A DNA stretch of 64,000 nucleotides, from assembly GCA_903813345.2 (NCBI GenBank), contig CAIIXF020000004.1, forward strand, positions 28,707,985-28,771,984. The letters run 5' to 3'. The stretch's first letter is position 1, and every line of letters begins with the position of its first letter. Positions 1 through 11,639 of this stretch are shown piece after piece. A program made the position numbers and the translations under genes. The notes below the pieces were generated by a model. That model was not told the DNA's origin. It searched no databases and saw nothing but the letters and a program-made list of their open reading frames with translations. This stretch comes from Owenia fusiformis. Taxonomy: Eukaryota > Annelida > Polychaeta > Sabellida > Oweniidae.

Positions 1-368
1 AGCGATGTTTTTTATTATGTGCAACCACCAACAGAACCAGATCCCAAGAAAATCTCCCAACCAACAAGATATAATAGACTTCCATTGTTTGGTTTGTGTA
101 AAAAAAAGAATTATTCAGCCAAGAAATTGAAAGTGGTGATATGTATTCCCTTCAAAATTACTGAATGACGAAGACAAGAAGTTTTACCTATGAATGCCCA
201 TCTTAAAATTCAAAAGTATTGTCCCTATGTAATGGAGGTTTTATGATACAAAATGTGAGAATTCGTAGAAATGTCCTGGTCATGTCTGTCATGTCGGATT
301 ACAGTCGTAAATAGTCTCGCTTGACAGCCAATGCTTTTTGACTCATCATACTTGACCCATGTTGTTGA

Positions 369-527
369 AAGGCAACACCAGTGAGTATCGAGGCTGAACC
401 CGCCATTGGAGGGAAGGAGGCAACACCAGAGAGTATCAAGGATGAACCCGCCATGGGAGGGAAAGAGGCAACACCAGCGAGTGAGATAGAGTCTGAACCG
501 ATCATGGAAGGGATCAAGACTTCACAG
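369..527 (+). CDS. Exon-like open segment with three 16-18 residue repeats
   Basis: This plus-strand reading frame contains three head-to-tail units of 48, 48 and 54 bp. Each unit starts K/E-A-T-P and carries an E-P doublet followed by a glycine-rich G-G-K or E-G-I-K end. The middle unit has S-I-K-D-E-P, which fits a hydrophobic-K-x-E sumoylation consensus. The segment ends in CAG followed by GTGTAC, a possible splice donor, and the frame would stop at 540-542 if unspliced. A TGA sits directly before the first repeat, so the segment must be entered by splicing or be non-coding. The protein family is not recognised. Confidence 0.3.
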
Positions 528-806
528 GTGTACAGTGACTAAGTTAATAATCTTTTTGGGTAATAATGATAAACTCAATTACTAACAGATGAATTTTCTT
601 CATTTTGTTGGAAAGATTTACTTTCATTTTATAAAACAGAATAGTAAGCATTTCAAGATTTAAAAATCAATTTCTACTTATTGGATATACGTATAATGTT
701 ATTTCAGATCTTCGAGCAAATCAGTATATAAAGATTGCAGGAGATTATCTTGATATATATGTCAGGACAGAGAATACACTTGGAAAGTTGCACAAATCTC
801 TGCACT

Positions 807-891
807 TGTTCACGTCCAACTTCCTTTTCAGCAGAATACCAAACAAACTGTTCACGTCCAACTTCCTTTTCAGCAGAAATACCAAACAAAG
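807..891. repeat. Tandem duplication, 42 bp x 2
   Basis: A 42-bp unit beginning TGTTCACGTCCAACTTCC is repeated immediately, starting at 807 and 849. The second copy has one extra A. The preceding bases after TTTCAG near 707 can be read as an open plus-strand exon, but the duplication spans its end and no family is recognisable. Confidence 0.75.
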
Positions 892-2515
892 TGGATGAGT
901 GCTCTTAAGTACAACCTGAATTAGAAAATAACAGACCAGAGTAGCTTCTCAGGACCAATGATAAAAGCGATGAACTCAGAGTAATGTCATGTTTGTAGTC
1001 GTAAGATTCTTCGAGGAAAGTCCACTACAAATGCTACAATTAATTTACGAATGAAAAGTTCACTTACGATTTACATATAACCAATAGAGAAACAGTTATT
1101 TAAATGACGCAGTTATCCACGAAATTGACAGTCAAATAGAATACCATTCTAGGACATTTTTCGCAAATTGCCTGAAAGTTTTGACAAAAATGAGCCGAAA
1201 GGGACATGGTTTTACTCTTGGTTTGTATCTCTGTTCAACAAAGGTGGAGAACATACCTGTATGAACAATCTTTTTGTGAAATGGGCAGGTGGATTGTTAA
1301 GTTTGATGGGTACGAAAGAAATTGGGAACAAATCCACGTCATAGTAATTTTGAGAGGTCTCCTTGTCACACAATTAGTCTCTCATACGCCGACGCCGGCG
1401 AACTGTTAATTATTATATAATATTTTAGTATGTATATTGTTAACTACAGTGAGAGACTTTAATAAATATTCTGCTAACTACTAACTATTTATTTTGAATG
1501 ACACTAGGAGAAAAAATAACAAATCCTATAAAAATCTCCAATCAAATATTTATGGGAAATTACCACATGCAAAATACTTGAAACAGCAGCAGCTCTTTCA
1601 ATTTAATTGTGATTTAGCAACCTTTAAATATACACTGAAACTACTGTGAATCATCATCAATACTTTTCATTTGGTGGTCATAAACAACTCCCATTTAATG
1701 TGTTTTGTTCATTTCAGATAGTAACAACGTATTAACAGCTTCGATGCGGAGTGTGCGACAAAACAAGGAGGAATTATGATGCCAGAATCAAAGTCACCTC
1801 ACAAGTTCAATTAGACTTTCCATAGAATAATATTGGACAGTAATGTGAAAGTATGTGAGTCACACCTGGTAAATTGTGAATTTTGCATGATGTAGCCCCT
1901 ATGACACAATTTAATACAGCAAAGAATGGTATAAAAGTATTAAATGCTAATGAGGGATCCTATATATTGACAACTTATGGGCTACTCTTAGAAAATCACT
2001 AAAAGACCAAAAGCGATACGACTTTCTAACAATATCCGACAACACTTGTCTGAATTTTACAGGGCACAACAAGGAGACCATGTCATTTTTATCAGACTTC
2101 TTACCCCGTGTACGTAATACCAAACATCAATACTTTAGTTTTGCAATTACTTGATTGATTTTAAACATATCGTTTGCATTCCTCACTGTTTTCTTACCTT
2201 GTATATAATTTTGCACAGTTAAACAACTTATTTTTCAAAGAAATGTCACACTGGCCATATCTTTATATATTTAATTGGTACATGATCTATGTAAAGCCTG
2301 CACTCAATCTCTCTAATGTTAAATTGTTTTTATCATTCCGCATACAAATACATGATCTTGTTATCCAAATAACACTTAAAATTTAAACTAAATCTAACAA
2401 TGGGTATTGGATAAATCATCCAGACAAAAAGCAGACTAAACACATCTTATTCCCCAATTTCATAACTAGCATTGCTAAGAATGAGTGAGAAAGCAGTAGC
2501 ACCTTTTTCTTAACA

Positions 2516-2600
2516 GCATGGCTTATTGGCAGAGTCAAGATTACCACTATCGCTCTGCCCTGGGCTCGATTTCTGGTTCAGACACACTTGTTTGTGCGAA
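2516..2600 (+). repeat. tRNA-derived SINE-like head
   Basis: A Pol III A-box-like sequence, TGGCTTATTGG, is followed about 40 bp later by a B-box-like GGGCTCGATTTC. This spacing is typical of tRNA-derived SINE promoters. The B box deviates from GGTTCGANTCC and the rest does not fold as a tRNA, so this is probably an old SINE fragment. No poly(A) or target duplication was recognised. Confidence 0.35.
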
Positions 2601-2763
2601 ATGTCATTTTTGGTCTTTGACTGATTTGACAACAACAACTTTGAAGAATAACAGTGTTAAAGTTAATCACACTGTCCTGAAATGAATATGTTGAAATGTT
2701 TCGGTTCTCTAATTGCTGTATTAGACTTCACTCAATCTATTTTGTAAAATGTTTTACTTTCAG

Positions 2764-2919
2764 ATTATCTATTACCATCAACAGCAAAACTACCCTAAGT
2801 CATTGGGTCTTTACACATTCTTCACAAAAAGTTGGATAAGCTTATAGGACTAATTCTTCCAACAACTAATGTTTCTTCTCATGGAGCCCCCACACCTAGA
2901 TCCACACCACCTACCACAG
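2764..2919 (+). CDS. Candidate exon upstream of the triplicated exon
   Basis: The segment lies between TTTCAG (acceptor, ending 2763) and GTAAGT (donor at 2920). From 2799 it reads in a frame that ends proline- and threonine-rich (R-S-T-P-P-T-T) and leaves a phase-1 G, which matches the phase of the 87-nt exon downstream. A TAA at 2796-2798 lies in the same frame, so the exon either starts later than the AG suggests or belongs to a pseudogene. No domain was recognised. Confidence 0.35.
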
Positions 2920-3027
2920 GTAAGTCTTAATCCCCCCCCCCTCTAACGAAAGTCAAAATGTTGATATAGAACAATATTTCATATCAATTGCATTTAAAAT
3001 GTAATGAGCTTTAATATATATTTTTAG

Positions 3028-3114
3028 CAATGCAGGAGCTTGTAAATAACTTGGCTAACTCTGATAAGGATCTAGACTATAGACCTGGAACACCAGACAG
3101 CAATGACCAAAATG
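3028..3114 (+). CDS. Triplicated exon, copy 1
   Basis: This 87-nt exon is bounded by TTTTTAG and GTAAGA. In phase 1-1 it encodes 29 residues that begin A-M-Q-E-L-V-N-N-L and end with an acidic D-L-D-Y-R-P-G-T-P-D-S segment. The length is a multiple of three, so including one, two or three copies keeps the frame. The acidic D-x-D-Y-x-P motif resembles the linker exon of the THAP gene at 59854-60121 (D-P-D-Y-K-P), which suggests but does not prove a related gene. Confidence 0.5.
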
Positions 3115-3226
3115 GTAAGAAATATCTGTTTTAGAATCTAGAATGTAATCTTTGATCACAAACAAGTTGACAATATTTCATATCAATTGCATTTAAAATG
3201 TAATGAGCTTTAATATATATTTTTAG

Positions 3227-3313
3227 CAATGCAGGAGCTTGTAAATAACTTGGCTAACTCTGATAAGGATCTAGACTATAGACCTGGAACACCAGACAGC
3301 AATGACCAAAATG
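3227..3313 (+). CDS. Triplicated exon, copy 2
   Basis: This is the second copy of the 87-nt exon, with the same acceptor, donor and coding content as the one at 3028-3114. It lies 199 bp downstream and I saw no difference from copy 1. Confidence 0.5.
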
Positions 3314-3425
3314 GTAAGAAATATCTGTTTTAGAATCTAGAATGTAATCTTTGATCACAAACAAGTTGACAATATTTCATATCAATTGCATTTAAAATGT
3401 AATGAGCTTTAATATATATTTTTAG

Positions 3426-3512
3426 CAATGCAGGAGCTTGTAAATAACTTGGCTAACTCTGATAAGGATCTAGACTATAGACCTGGAACACCAGACAGCA
3501 ATGACCAAAATG
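3426..3512 (+). CDS. Triplicated exon, copy 3
   Basis: This is the third copy of the 87-nt exon. It keeps its splice signals and open frame. After it the sequence becomes unique, and the next exon candidate is at 3812. Confidence 0.5.
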
Positions 3513-3811
3513 GTAAGAAATATCTGTTTTAGAATCTAGAATGTAATCTTTGATCACAAACAAGTTGACAAATTTGTTTCAATGTTATATGCTGAAGCAT
3601 AAGGATAGAAGAGTAACTCAAGCAAAAAAAGTTTTCAAGATTTATTTTGAATATTCATGTTTAACTTTCTTGAAATAAAATAACCAATTTTTTCCTCTTT
3701 TATCTAATTGTAAAATCTTTTATGGGATGGGGAGACAGTTGTTGCAACAGTTGGAATGTTTTGAATTTGTCTAGGCCCATTAAAATGTTTTTAATGAACA
3801 TTAATTTCTAG

Positions 3812-3965
3812 GTCAATGCATTTACTCCTGTACAGCAAGAAATATCCTTTTCATCACAGGACAGAGTCAGACAAGCAAGATATATTTGTCAATAAGATGC
3901 CACGACCATCTAGCACTCTCATGTGCACCAAGTTTGCCTTAAGACTGGATCCTATGGAACAAAAG
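3812..3965 (+). CDS. Weak exon candidate downstream of the triplication
   Basis: The segment is bounded by TTTCTAG and GTGAGA. The most protein-like frame contains D-K-Q-D-I-F-V-N-K and ends A-L-R-L-D-P-M-E-Q-K, but it needs a phase-2 upstream exon, whereas the 87-nt exons end in phase 1. In the frame that does match there is a TAA. It is therefore a decayed exon or part of another gene. Confidence 0.25.
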
Positions 3966-4019
3966 GTGAGAATTATTTCTTTTTTGTATAATATTCATGG
4001 CAATCAGTAAAAAAAATGT

Positions 4020-6222
4020 GAGAGGAATTCGGAAACAATAGTAGACACAAATTCACACAAGTGAGCATCGAACAGTGCAATGGAGTCATTAAGAACAGGT
4101 GACCCTGTCTACATTATTGCTGTCAAAATTATAAATATGCATTAATCTTTATTATATATATCAATATGCAATCCCAATTGAGGAAAAACGTGTTTATTTC
4201 TGGATACCACCTGAAAACATATTTTGGATGTGAGCAGTATTGGCAATAGCCAGTTGATGCATTTTACACATTCATGGCATAATACACCAACACATAAAAT
4301 AGCTAGACATGCATTTTAAATTTTGAATATATGAGGGTTGTCCCAGAAGTAATGCACTATATGCTCTAACTTTATCAATAATTTATATTATTCCATGAAA
4401 TTTTCAGTAAGTGTTGCTTAGAGACATTTTGATTATTCTACAAATCTTCATGTTGACTGATAAAACTATTTTGATTAAAACTATTTAAATAAAATCAAAT
4501 TGGTGTGTTTGGGTAGGGTGGGGCAGGTTATACAGTCACGTCAAAAGGAATAAAAAATTGAAAATATGAAATAATTAATCAACAAATCAAATCCATCCAA
4601 TATTAATCTATTTTGACTTTTTTTGTATAACGCATGGAAACTAGCTTTAAAAAGTGAGCAATGTCATTAGTATTGTGATAATAACGTCCCTTAAACCTAT
4701 TTATAACAGGAGGTGGAGACCATTGTTGCCTGATTTATAGCAAAAACATTGACTTTTGCACGTTGGTGATAATTTCCCGATGCAACAGTTTTATTTTCAT
4801 CTATTCTGCCAAGAGTCACCAACGACAAGACCGCCTGGGAAAGGAGTATGATTCGCATAGTTAATAAAAAGGTAAAAGATGCCCTCGCCTGTCTAGGACG
4901 CGTCTCCTTTTTGGACCATACCCTAGCTTTTACACACACAGTGGCGACTACTTCAGTGAACCTTGATATGCCGTCTTCAGATGGACTTCACAAACCTGCA
5001 AACATTGTTGCTGCCTGTTGAGGAATCATGTATGACCTGTGCCTGTAAACCTCCTACAACAGTGATCGGAGTTTGTCTTTCCTTTTCAGGACTTCTCCCA
5101 ATAGCAAATGGACATGTATACCAGTATACCAGTACTACTTCCAAACAAGATAAAGAACAAACTAAATGTATTTCAAATTGTACTACAAAATACAGCATAT
5201 TCTCATATGTACTGCCTACGATATCAATTATGTTAATACCATGCTTCAAACAAAACTTGGTAATCTCTCTTGATTCAATAAAAGCCACTTGTGAGCAAAC
5301 AAGATTATAACAGTGATGACATTATCAATCAAGAATTCAAAATTATGACAAGTATATTTTTCTAGTTGCCATAACATGGACAAAAAAATTTGATAGAAAT
5401 AAACATATGAATTTATCGTTTACAAATACCTCTATACTTGAAGGTTTATGGGAATGGATGGATGGCTATCAAGTGAACAGATAGTATCATGAATAAACCA
5501 TGAGCATTTCTCATATTCAATAGTGGTCACAGATTATTGAATGATAATGGTGAATTCTCATAATGATCATGTTCATCTGCTTTATATCTTAGAGATAATC
5601 TCATTACTATTTCCTTTTAAAACTAAGACATGTATAATCTAAGAATTAGTCAGATATCCCGAACTATTTCAAATTTGCCTGAGTTTCATTTGTTGCACAA
5701 CTTACTTGATCCTCTATTCATCCTTATTGCAACTCAATGGGCATTTTCTTGTTTCACAAGTGTGACATGAACATGTTGGTTAAAAAATAAATTTATTCTG
5801 CTGGTTGTGTCTATAGAATGATATACAAATGAGGTTGATCTTCTGTCCCACCAAAAGTAAGATAATTGTAGTTATACTGCTCATTTATGTATCATGCATT
5901 ATTATTGTACACATAGCTGTAAGGTGAATAAAAACACATTTCACAAATTTTTTATGATTTAAGATATTAGTGCTTTATGTTATTGATTAAAACCTAGTTG
6001 TTGAGACTTAAATCATTGAATGTGTTTATCTTGTCCAGCCATTATTGTCCCATTTTTTCACTCTTCATGTCAAGTCTATCTTCATGTAGTTGGCATTAGT
6101 ATAAAAAATGTGCACTTTATATTAAACTTCATACTAAACTTTCTTTAATTGAAAGTGCATTCTTTGTATGCAACCTTACATCAGCATATATTATGAAATG
6201 AAGGTTCAGGTAAGATAATGTG
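4020..6222. other. No supported gene; one mariner-like end
   Basis: The stretch is AT-rich. At about 4334 it contains AGGGTTGTCCCAGAAGTAAT, which resembles a mariner terminal repeat, but I found no partner end. Two overlapping open frames of about 100-115 codons on opposite strands at 4963-5310 show no recognisable motif, and I do not count them as genes. Confidence 0.4.
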
Positions 6223-6415
6223 CAGTAAAACCTCTCTAATGTGAACAGCTCTAATGTGAACAGCTCTAATGTGACCAGCTAAAATTGTCAGATTGTTCAC
6301 ATTTTGATTTTTTTAACATGGGAGTCAATTAGAGAAAAACAAATGGGACTGAAAAAATGTGCTCAGATTGTGGGGTGTTGATTAGTGAGGTGTTCACATA
6401 TCTGAGGTTCTACTG
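6223..6415. mobile_element. pogo/Tigger-like MITE, 193 bp
   Basis: The left end CAGTAAAACCTCTCTAATGT and the right end, read inverted as CAGTAGAACCTCAGATATGT, form imperfect terminal inverted repeats of about 24 bp. CAGTARAACCTC is characteristic of pogo/Tigger members of the Tc1/mariner superfamily. A TA follows the right end; the left flank reads TG, so that side of the target duplication has mutated. There is no room for a transposase. A second inverted-looking end (GGTTTTACT) near 6484 suggests a partial duplication of the right half. Confidence 0.7.
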
Positions 6416-6549
6416 TATATGGTACTGAAAAATCTGTTCAGATTAGGAGGTGTTCATATTTAGGTTCAGGTATCAAGGTTTTACTAAAAAACAAATGTAT
6501 ATATGGTAATTATTCCCATGTTCACATGTTTCCTCCTGTTATTATAATG

Positions 6550-7545
6550 GCATCTTGTTGAAAGAAAATCTGTATTTTAAGAAATTCTCATGTCTGTTTT
6601 TACTTGCTATCATCTTTACTAAAAGAAACATGTTTTTTAAGAGGTCTCCTGCTTTTAAAGAAAATCTCCTGTTTTGACAGAAGATCTCCTGTTTTTTACT
6701 TGGTATCTTTACCAAGAGAAACTTCCTGTTTTATAAAGAAGTCTCCTGTTTTCTCCTGTTTTTAAAGAAAATATCCTGTTTTCTCTTGTTTTTAAGGAAA
6801 ATATCCTGTTTTCTCCTGTTTTAAAAGAAAATACCCTGTTTTCTCCTGTTTTTAAAGATAATCTGTTTTCTCATGCTTTTAAAATAAATTGTTTTCTCCT
6901 GTTTTTAAAGAAAATCTCCTGTTTAGACTGAAAATCTCCTGTTTTCTCCTGTTTTTTAGATGGTAACTTGTTTTCTAAAAGAAACCTCCTGTTTTTTAAA
7001 AGAAGTCTCCTGTTTTCCCCTGTGTTTTCTCCTGTTTTTAAAGATAATCTGTTTTCTCATGCTTTTAAAATAAATTGTTTTCTCCTGTTTTTAAAGAAAA
7101 TCTCCTGTTTAGACTGAAAATCTCCTGTTTTCTCCTGTTTTTTAGATGGTAACTTGTTTTCTAAAAGAAACCTCCTGTTTTCTCCTGTTTTTTAAAAGAA
7201 GTCTCCTGTTTTCCCCTGTTTTTTAAAGAAAATCTCCTGTTTAGACTGAAAATCTCCTGTTTTCTTCTGTTTTTTAGATGGTAACTTGTTTTCTAAAAGA
7301 AACCTCCTGTTTTCTCCTGTTTTTTAAAAGAAGTCTCCTGTTTTTTAAAGAAAATCTCCTGTTTAGACTGAAAATCTCCTGTTTTCTCCTGTTTTTTAGA
7401 TGGTAACTTGTTTTCTAGAAGAAACCTCCTGTTTTCTCCTGTTTTTTAAAAGAATTCTCCTGTTTTCTCCTGTTTTTTCAGTAAAAGTCTCCTGTTTTTT
7501 TCAGTAAAAGTCTCCTGTTTTTTTTAAAAAAACTCCTGTTTTTTT
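6550..7545. repeat. Minisatellite built on TCTCCTGTTTT
   Basis: The core TCTCCTGTTTT, mostly followed by T/A-rich spacers such as TTTAAAGAAAA, recurs dozens of times over 1 kb. A longer block starting GTTTAGACTG and ending in an AAACCTCCTG-like segment recurs at about 6921, 7107, 7239 and 7361. These spacings of 186, 132 and 122 bp show a second, higher-order level of duplication. No coding potential was seen. Confidence 0.85.
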
Positions 7546-7900
7546 TCTCTGAGAGGTTGGCAGGTATGATATAAACAGAATAGTTTCACCTTGTTGATAC
7601 TTTTCTATATCCAGGTTTTGTGTACCGATTTACTGTTTCAATTTAGTTGCTGATGCCAGATGTTTCAGTGCTTAACACACAGTAATCTGATGGACTGTAA
7701 CTTTTAATCAAGTGTTTGCCTCGAATTTAATTCAGGTATAAAAATGAATCTATGAGATTAAAAATAAGTGCTAAAGGGAACATTTTTGAATTGAAAATGG
7801 TAAATAAGTTCCAAACTTTCAATACTAGGAAGTATCTTGCTCAAATTCCATAGAAGTGGAGGGGCTGAAATGCTGTTTCAAACAACTTGCCCTAAGTGGC

Positions 7901-8065
7901 CACATATATTATTATCAATGACAGGCATGGGTCAGTTCAAGAGTATCTAATTGATCAATCTGAGGAGTTACATGACTGTAGAGTTGCATCAATGCATATA
8001 CATGTAGAAAGAGTTATTGGCCTTGGAATGTATATGAAAGCTTTGAAACATGCACATATCTGGGC
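7901..8065 (+). pseudogene. DDE transposase fragment (PIF/Harbinger or ISL2EU type)
   Basis: The plus frame ends with R-V-A-S-M-H-I-H-V-E-R-V-I-G. This matches the conserved tail of DDE_Tnp_4-type transposases, where the E of H-V-E-R is the last catalytic acid and is usually preceded by a basic R-I-A-S-x-R-I. Only about 55 residues are present and no first or second catalytic aspartate is visible, so this is a relic. The family assignment rests on this one block. Confidence 0.45.
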
Positions 8066-8551
8066 TTTCAATAGCAGGGGGCGAGTGTCCGAAATCGCCG
8101 TTTGTTTTCGATAATTCGCCGTTTGTTAGAAGTCAAATATTGTCTAAGGTTTGGGGGAAAATAAAAGTCTTCTATAAACTAACCTTTATTTTATTCAGCT
8201 GATAGATGAGCGAGCAATGAACTCATCCATGCATGAAAGTGGTTCAGGGAAAGATGCATTTCAAAATTCTCATAGAAACCAATGGTAAACTAATATTAAA
8301 AACATATTCATCCTTTTAACCTGGTTAGACAGTCAAAATTGGTTCATTTTTTAAGTTTAGCATATTTAGAAAAGATTGACAATGAAAAATGTTGCCACCT
8401 AAGTGATGTCACGATGTGGTCACTTAGGTTGAAAATATTTTCAATATGCTAAATCATTAAATTGGCACATTAGATATAACATTTTATTTTTAACATAGTG
8501 TGTCCGTTATATATTGGTGTTAAAAAGATATAGAGGTTCTTATATGAGTAC

Positions 8552-8735
8552 CTGTGCAAGATCGTCCATTCTTAATCAGATTTAATAATTCTTCTTTATC
8601 GAGTCGCAGACGAGATAAAGAAACATTATCAAAGCGACTGTCGGATAAATTATGAATGTAGTTAGCACAGGTGTCAACGGAACCAAACAGTGAACCCCGC
8701 TTTCCCGAACCCGAGTTTCCAGGATTCGCTCGCAT
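8552..8735 (-). CDS. Possible minus-strand first exon, unknown protein
   Basis: An ATG at 8735 opens 61 codons rich in S, G, R and L, with L-S-D-S-R-F-D-N-V-S and R-L-D-K-E-E-L-L-N-L-I-K. They end at CACAG followed by GTACTC, a plausible donor, leaving a phase-1 G. Composition is less AT-rich than the surroundings. No partner exon or domain was identified, and the minus-strand direction is supported only by this single splice signal. Confidence 0.3.
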
Positions 8736-8959
8736 GCCGACTCTTTCTCAAGATTTGGGCCCGAATTTTCTAAAAATATATTGTACCCCTACTTTATCAT
8801 CCTGGTGTCTCGTTTATAACACCCTTGTAATTACAATGCGAAGTTACTTAAGCATGATAAAAAGTGTATGTGTGGATGGCCCACATTTGACCCCCCACTT
8901 ACCAAAAGCTGGGACATGTATACCTTTATATACTCAACCGGCTAACTATTAACGGTACA

Positions 8960-10385
8960 AAAGGGAGAAAAAATCCACCAGGTCCATAATTCTACACGTT
9001 CACGTACAAGTTTAAAAAAGTGTATACTCTTAAATTTATGTAGAACTACGCCTTTGTACCAGCGACACACTTTCACAGGTGCGTCTTTACAATGAAGCAA
9101 CTTTAGGATCTTGAAAAAAGTTGCAATATCCTTCCTGGTTAGAATAGGTTTCCACGTACAACTAGAAACACTATATAAAATAACTATATCTATACACCAT
9201 CAATGCAAATATATGCTTTCTTCCATTCTGATACTCATGGCATCTTTCTGTTTCACCTGAAACACAGGGCTGAAAAGAAATGAGATGTCATGGTTTATCA
9301 TGATGGCTTTCTTCGAGAATACATAATGCGGGCCCGGGAATGCGGGGTGCCACATTCATTGCAACACACCTAGGCCTTGCAACAATGTCTTATGAGGGTA
9401 ATTTCTTATATTGAGAAGTTTATACTTATACTAGTACATCATTCAAAATTAACATATATTAGGTGAAACATACAAGGTTGATATAATAATAATTAGGACA
9501 TTACTGTTAACTTGTTGCAAATGAATCACCATGGATTGGCTTCATATTTACGAGATACATGTGAAGGAAAGTTACTGGTTGCTATGGTTACTAAATCAAA
9601 TTGTTAAAAGTTATGGTGTATAGCAGGGAAAATCTACAGCACTGTTTTAACTGCTGTGGATGTCAGGTGACATAAGAAGGATTAAAGTCAGATATTTGCA
9701 AGCCAATCATCAAAACCATGTCCAGAGAAATGTTGGCGAAGATGGTAGACATTGGTTTATCCGCAATACATGAGAATAAGAGAACTGTAACACTTGGGGT
9801 TGAATACTGTTTATAATGATGGAGTTTCATCAACCAGAGGGATAAGTATAGGCAACAAAACATAAGAAGGTCATTATTTGTCTGAACAAATAAACTATGA
9901 TAGTGATGCCATATTCTGTGTAATGAGTGCACAGTTCCAATGAGCACTCTTTGACTTTTAAGTTGAATATGGTCTTAAGTAAACATGAAGTGTGATACAG
10001 GTTTTGATTTTTTACCTAAGATTTTGATCAATGGTTTTATTTATCTAATATTGTTCAGAGTATGGCTTTAATTGATTCAAATCAATTGAAATATTAATAG
10101 ATAATGATAAATATTGAATCAATTTGTACTTAAATATGGAACTGCAGAAGTCTAAAGAGATATTTCCGAGTAAATTTCTAATATGATCATATGACATTTT
10201 TGTTTCATCTGTAAACACGATCTTTCAATGTTAAAAAAGAAAAAAAAATGCCAGCCATGGCTGTTCGATGGGATTTGCTATGCTTTGGCATTGCTGTTGT
10301 CTAGTTGTGCTCTAACACTGGCCAGGGGCTGGTGTAAATAATGTAATAAGGATTTGTTGGTTCATTTATTGTTTACTTCTGCAAT
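8960..10385. other. No supported gene
   Basis: This is AT-rich single-copy-looking DNA. The longest open frame, minus strand 9663-9947, has no recognisable motif or splice context. No repeat structure was evident. Confidence 0.4.
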
Positions 10386-10390
10386 TCAGA

Positions 10391-10519
10391 TCTACCTGAC
10401 ATTGAAGTTCCAAAGGCTAGTCGACGGGGAAAAAACAAATTGAAGCTGACTAGAGCTAGAACTGGAACTGATAAGCTATTACCATTCATCAACCAACGAT
10501 GGAATACCCAGGGAAAAAG
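10391..10519 (+). CDS. Candidate internal exon, basic linker
   Basis: The segment is bounded by a CAG acceptor and GTGAGT. One frame is open throughout. It begins L-P-D-I-E-V-P-K, is lysine/arginine-rich in the middle and ends I-N-Q-R-W-N-T-Q-G-K, leaving a phase-1 base. It could belong to the same gene as the fragments just downstream, but the frame does not carry cleanly into them. No family was recognised. Confidence 0.35.
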
Positions 10520-10818
10520 TGAGTAAAAATCAATATCATCTGCTCAGTGACCAGGATAAGTACAAAATTCTGATCCGATCTAATCATCATTTGTGTTGCT
10601 CATTAAGAGTGATAAGTGAAGGGGTTGACACATTATTTAATTAAGATGTAATTTATGGGTTTGTCTTGTTTTAATGTGTTCCATTCATTTGCTAGAATGC
10701 TAGAGTACTATACTCAGATACTTGTTATATTTTATTGTCAGTTTTGGAAGGAAGGAAGACACAGACTAATATATGTTGACCTTTCACTTAGTTTTTTTCT
10801 GCTTCCAGCATTAATTGA

Positions 10819-11152
10819 GTGGATAACAAACAAAGGATTGGTAAAATATGTTTTGAATACATTATTGAGAGGAATGACTTAAAAAGTGAAATTGAACTGG
10901 GTACAAATTTACTTGAAAAAGAAATAAATATGAAAATGTTGAAACCTTATTTCACCAATGCTGCTTGGAAGGATCTACAATCTATGTTAAGAAGAATGGA
11001 TGAGAATAAGGCATATAGCTCAAAATGAGTGTGATAGAATTATAAAGGATGCAGAGGAGTCAAGTGCCAGGTGTGACAAATGTCTGATGTGGAAGCACTT
11101 TAAGTGTGTTGGACTTAAGGCAGTTCCCAAGGCCACATTTTGGTTTTGCTAG
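10819..11152 (+). pseudogene. Degraded coding segment ending in a PHD-like finger
   Basis: The open stretch 10819-11028 is lysine- and glutamate-rich. It is followed, in a different frame from 11027, by C-D-K-C-x2-W-x-H-x2-C-V-G-L-K-x-V-P-K-x4-W-F-C and a TAG at 11150. That spacing of cysteines, the aromatic before the histidine and the W-F-C end match PHD fingers found in many invertebrate transposon-linked proteins. The first Cys pair and the last Cys are missing, so the finger is incomplete. The frame change and stop point to a pseudogene. Confidence 0.45.
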
Positions 11153-11639
11153 AATGTAAAAATCAGATTATAATATGTTTTTTCTTCATGAAGACATTGA
11201 TTCACTCTGATATTGTACTTCTACTTAATTTGGCGCAACTTATTTTGGTGGATTTGCTGTTTTGAACAATCCCCAGTTACTTAATTTGGCAGGCTTGCAG
11301 TATTGAAAAGTTGCACATGTAAAATATTTTAATATATGCTATAACAATGGTCCAATTTATATTTTTTACACATCTGGTATTAACAGTGTGTTCAACCCTA
11401 TACAGTAGGGTACTGTATCAAATCGTAAAGAGGTCTAGGTGAACACAACATCATTTTTAAAGAAAATATCAGACCCAGTAATGTGGTAATTTTTATGCAC
11501 TGCTTATCCCCAGGGATTTTGGACTTTGGCAGGATCTTAATTTGGCCAACTTTAACAATTTGGCAGATCTGCAAAATTAAAATGTAGTACTTAGTTTAAG
11601 TCTAGATAGAAATAGAAAAGAGTCGTATTATGGCCCTTG

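Larger units (their letters stand above)
2971..3570 (+). repeat. Three tandem 199-bp units, each carrying one exon
   Basis: The unit starts ACAATATTTC at 2971, 3170 and 3369, giving a constant 199-bp period. The copies look identical by eye. Each contains a complete intron-end/exon/intron-start module: a T-rich tract with TTTTTAG, an 87-nt exon and a GTAAGA donor. The near-perfect identity means either a recent duplication or active homogenisation. A fourth copy does not exist: similarity stops about three bases into it. Confidence 0.9.

Noticed and set aside
4963-5310. Open frames of 115 and 103 codons on opposite strands
   Set aside because: They overlap almost completely, have no recognisable motif and no splice or promoter context that favours either.
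6550-7545. Regularly spaced repeats considered as a CRISPR-like array
   Set aside because: The spacers are not unique, unit length varies, and the genome is clearly animal. It is a minisatellite.
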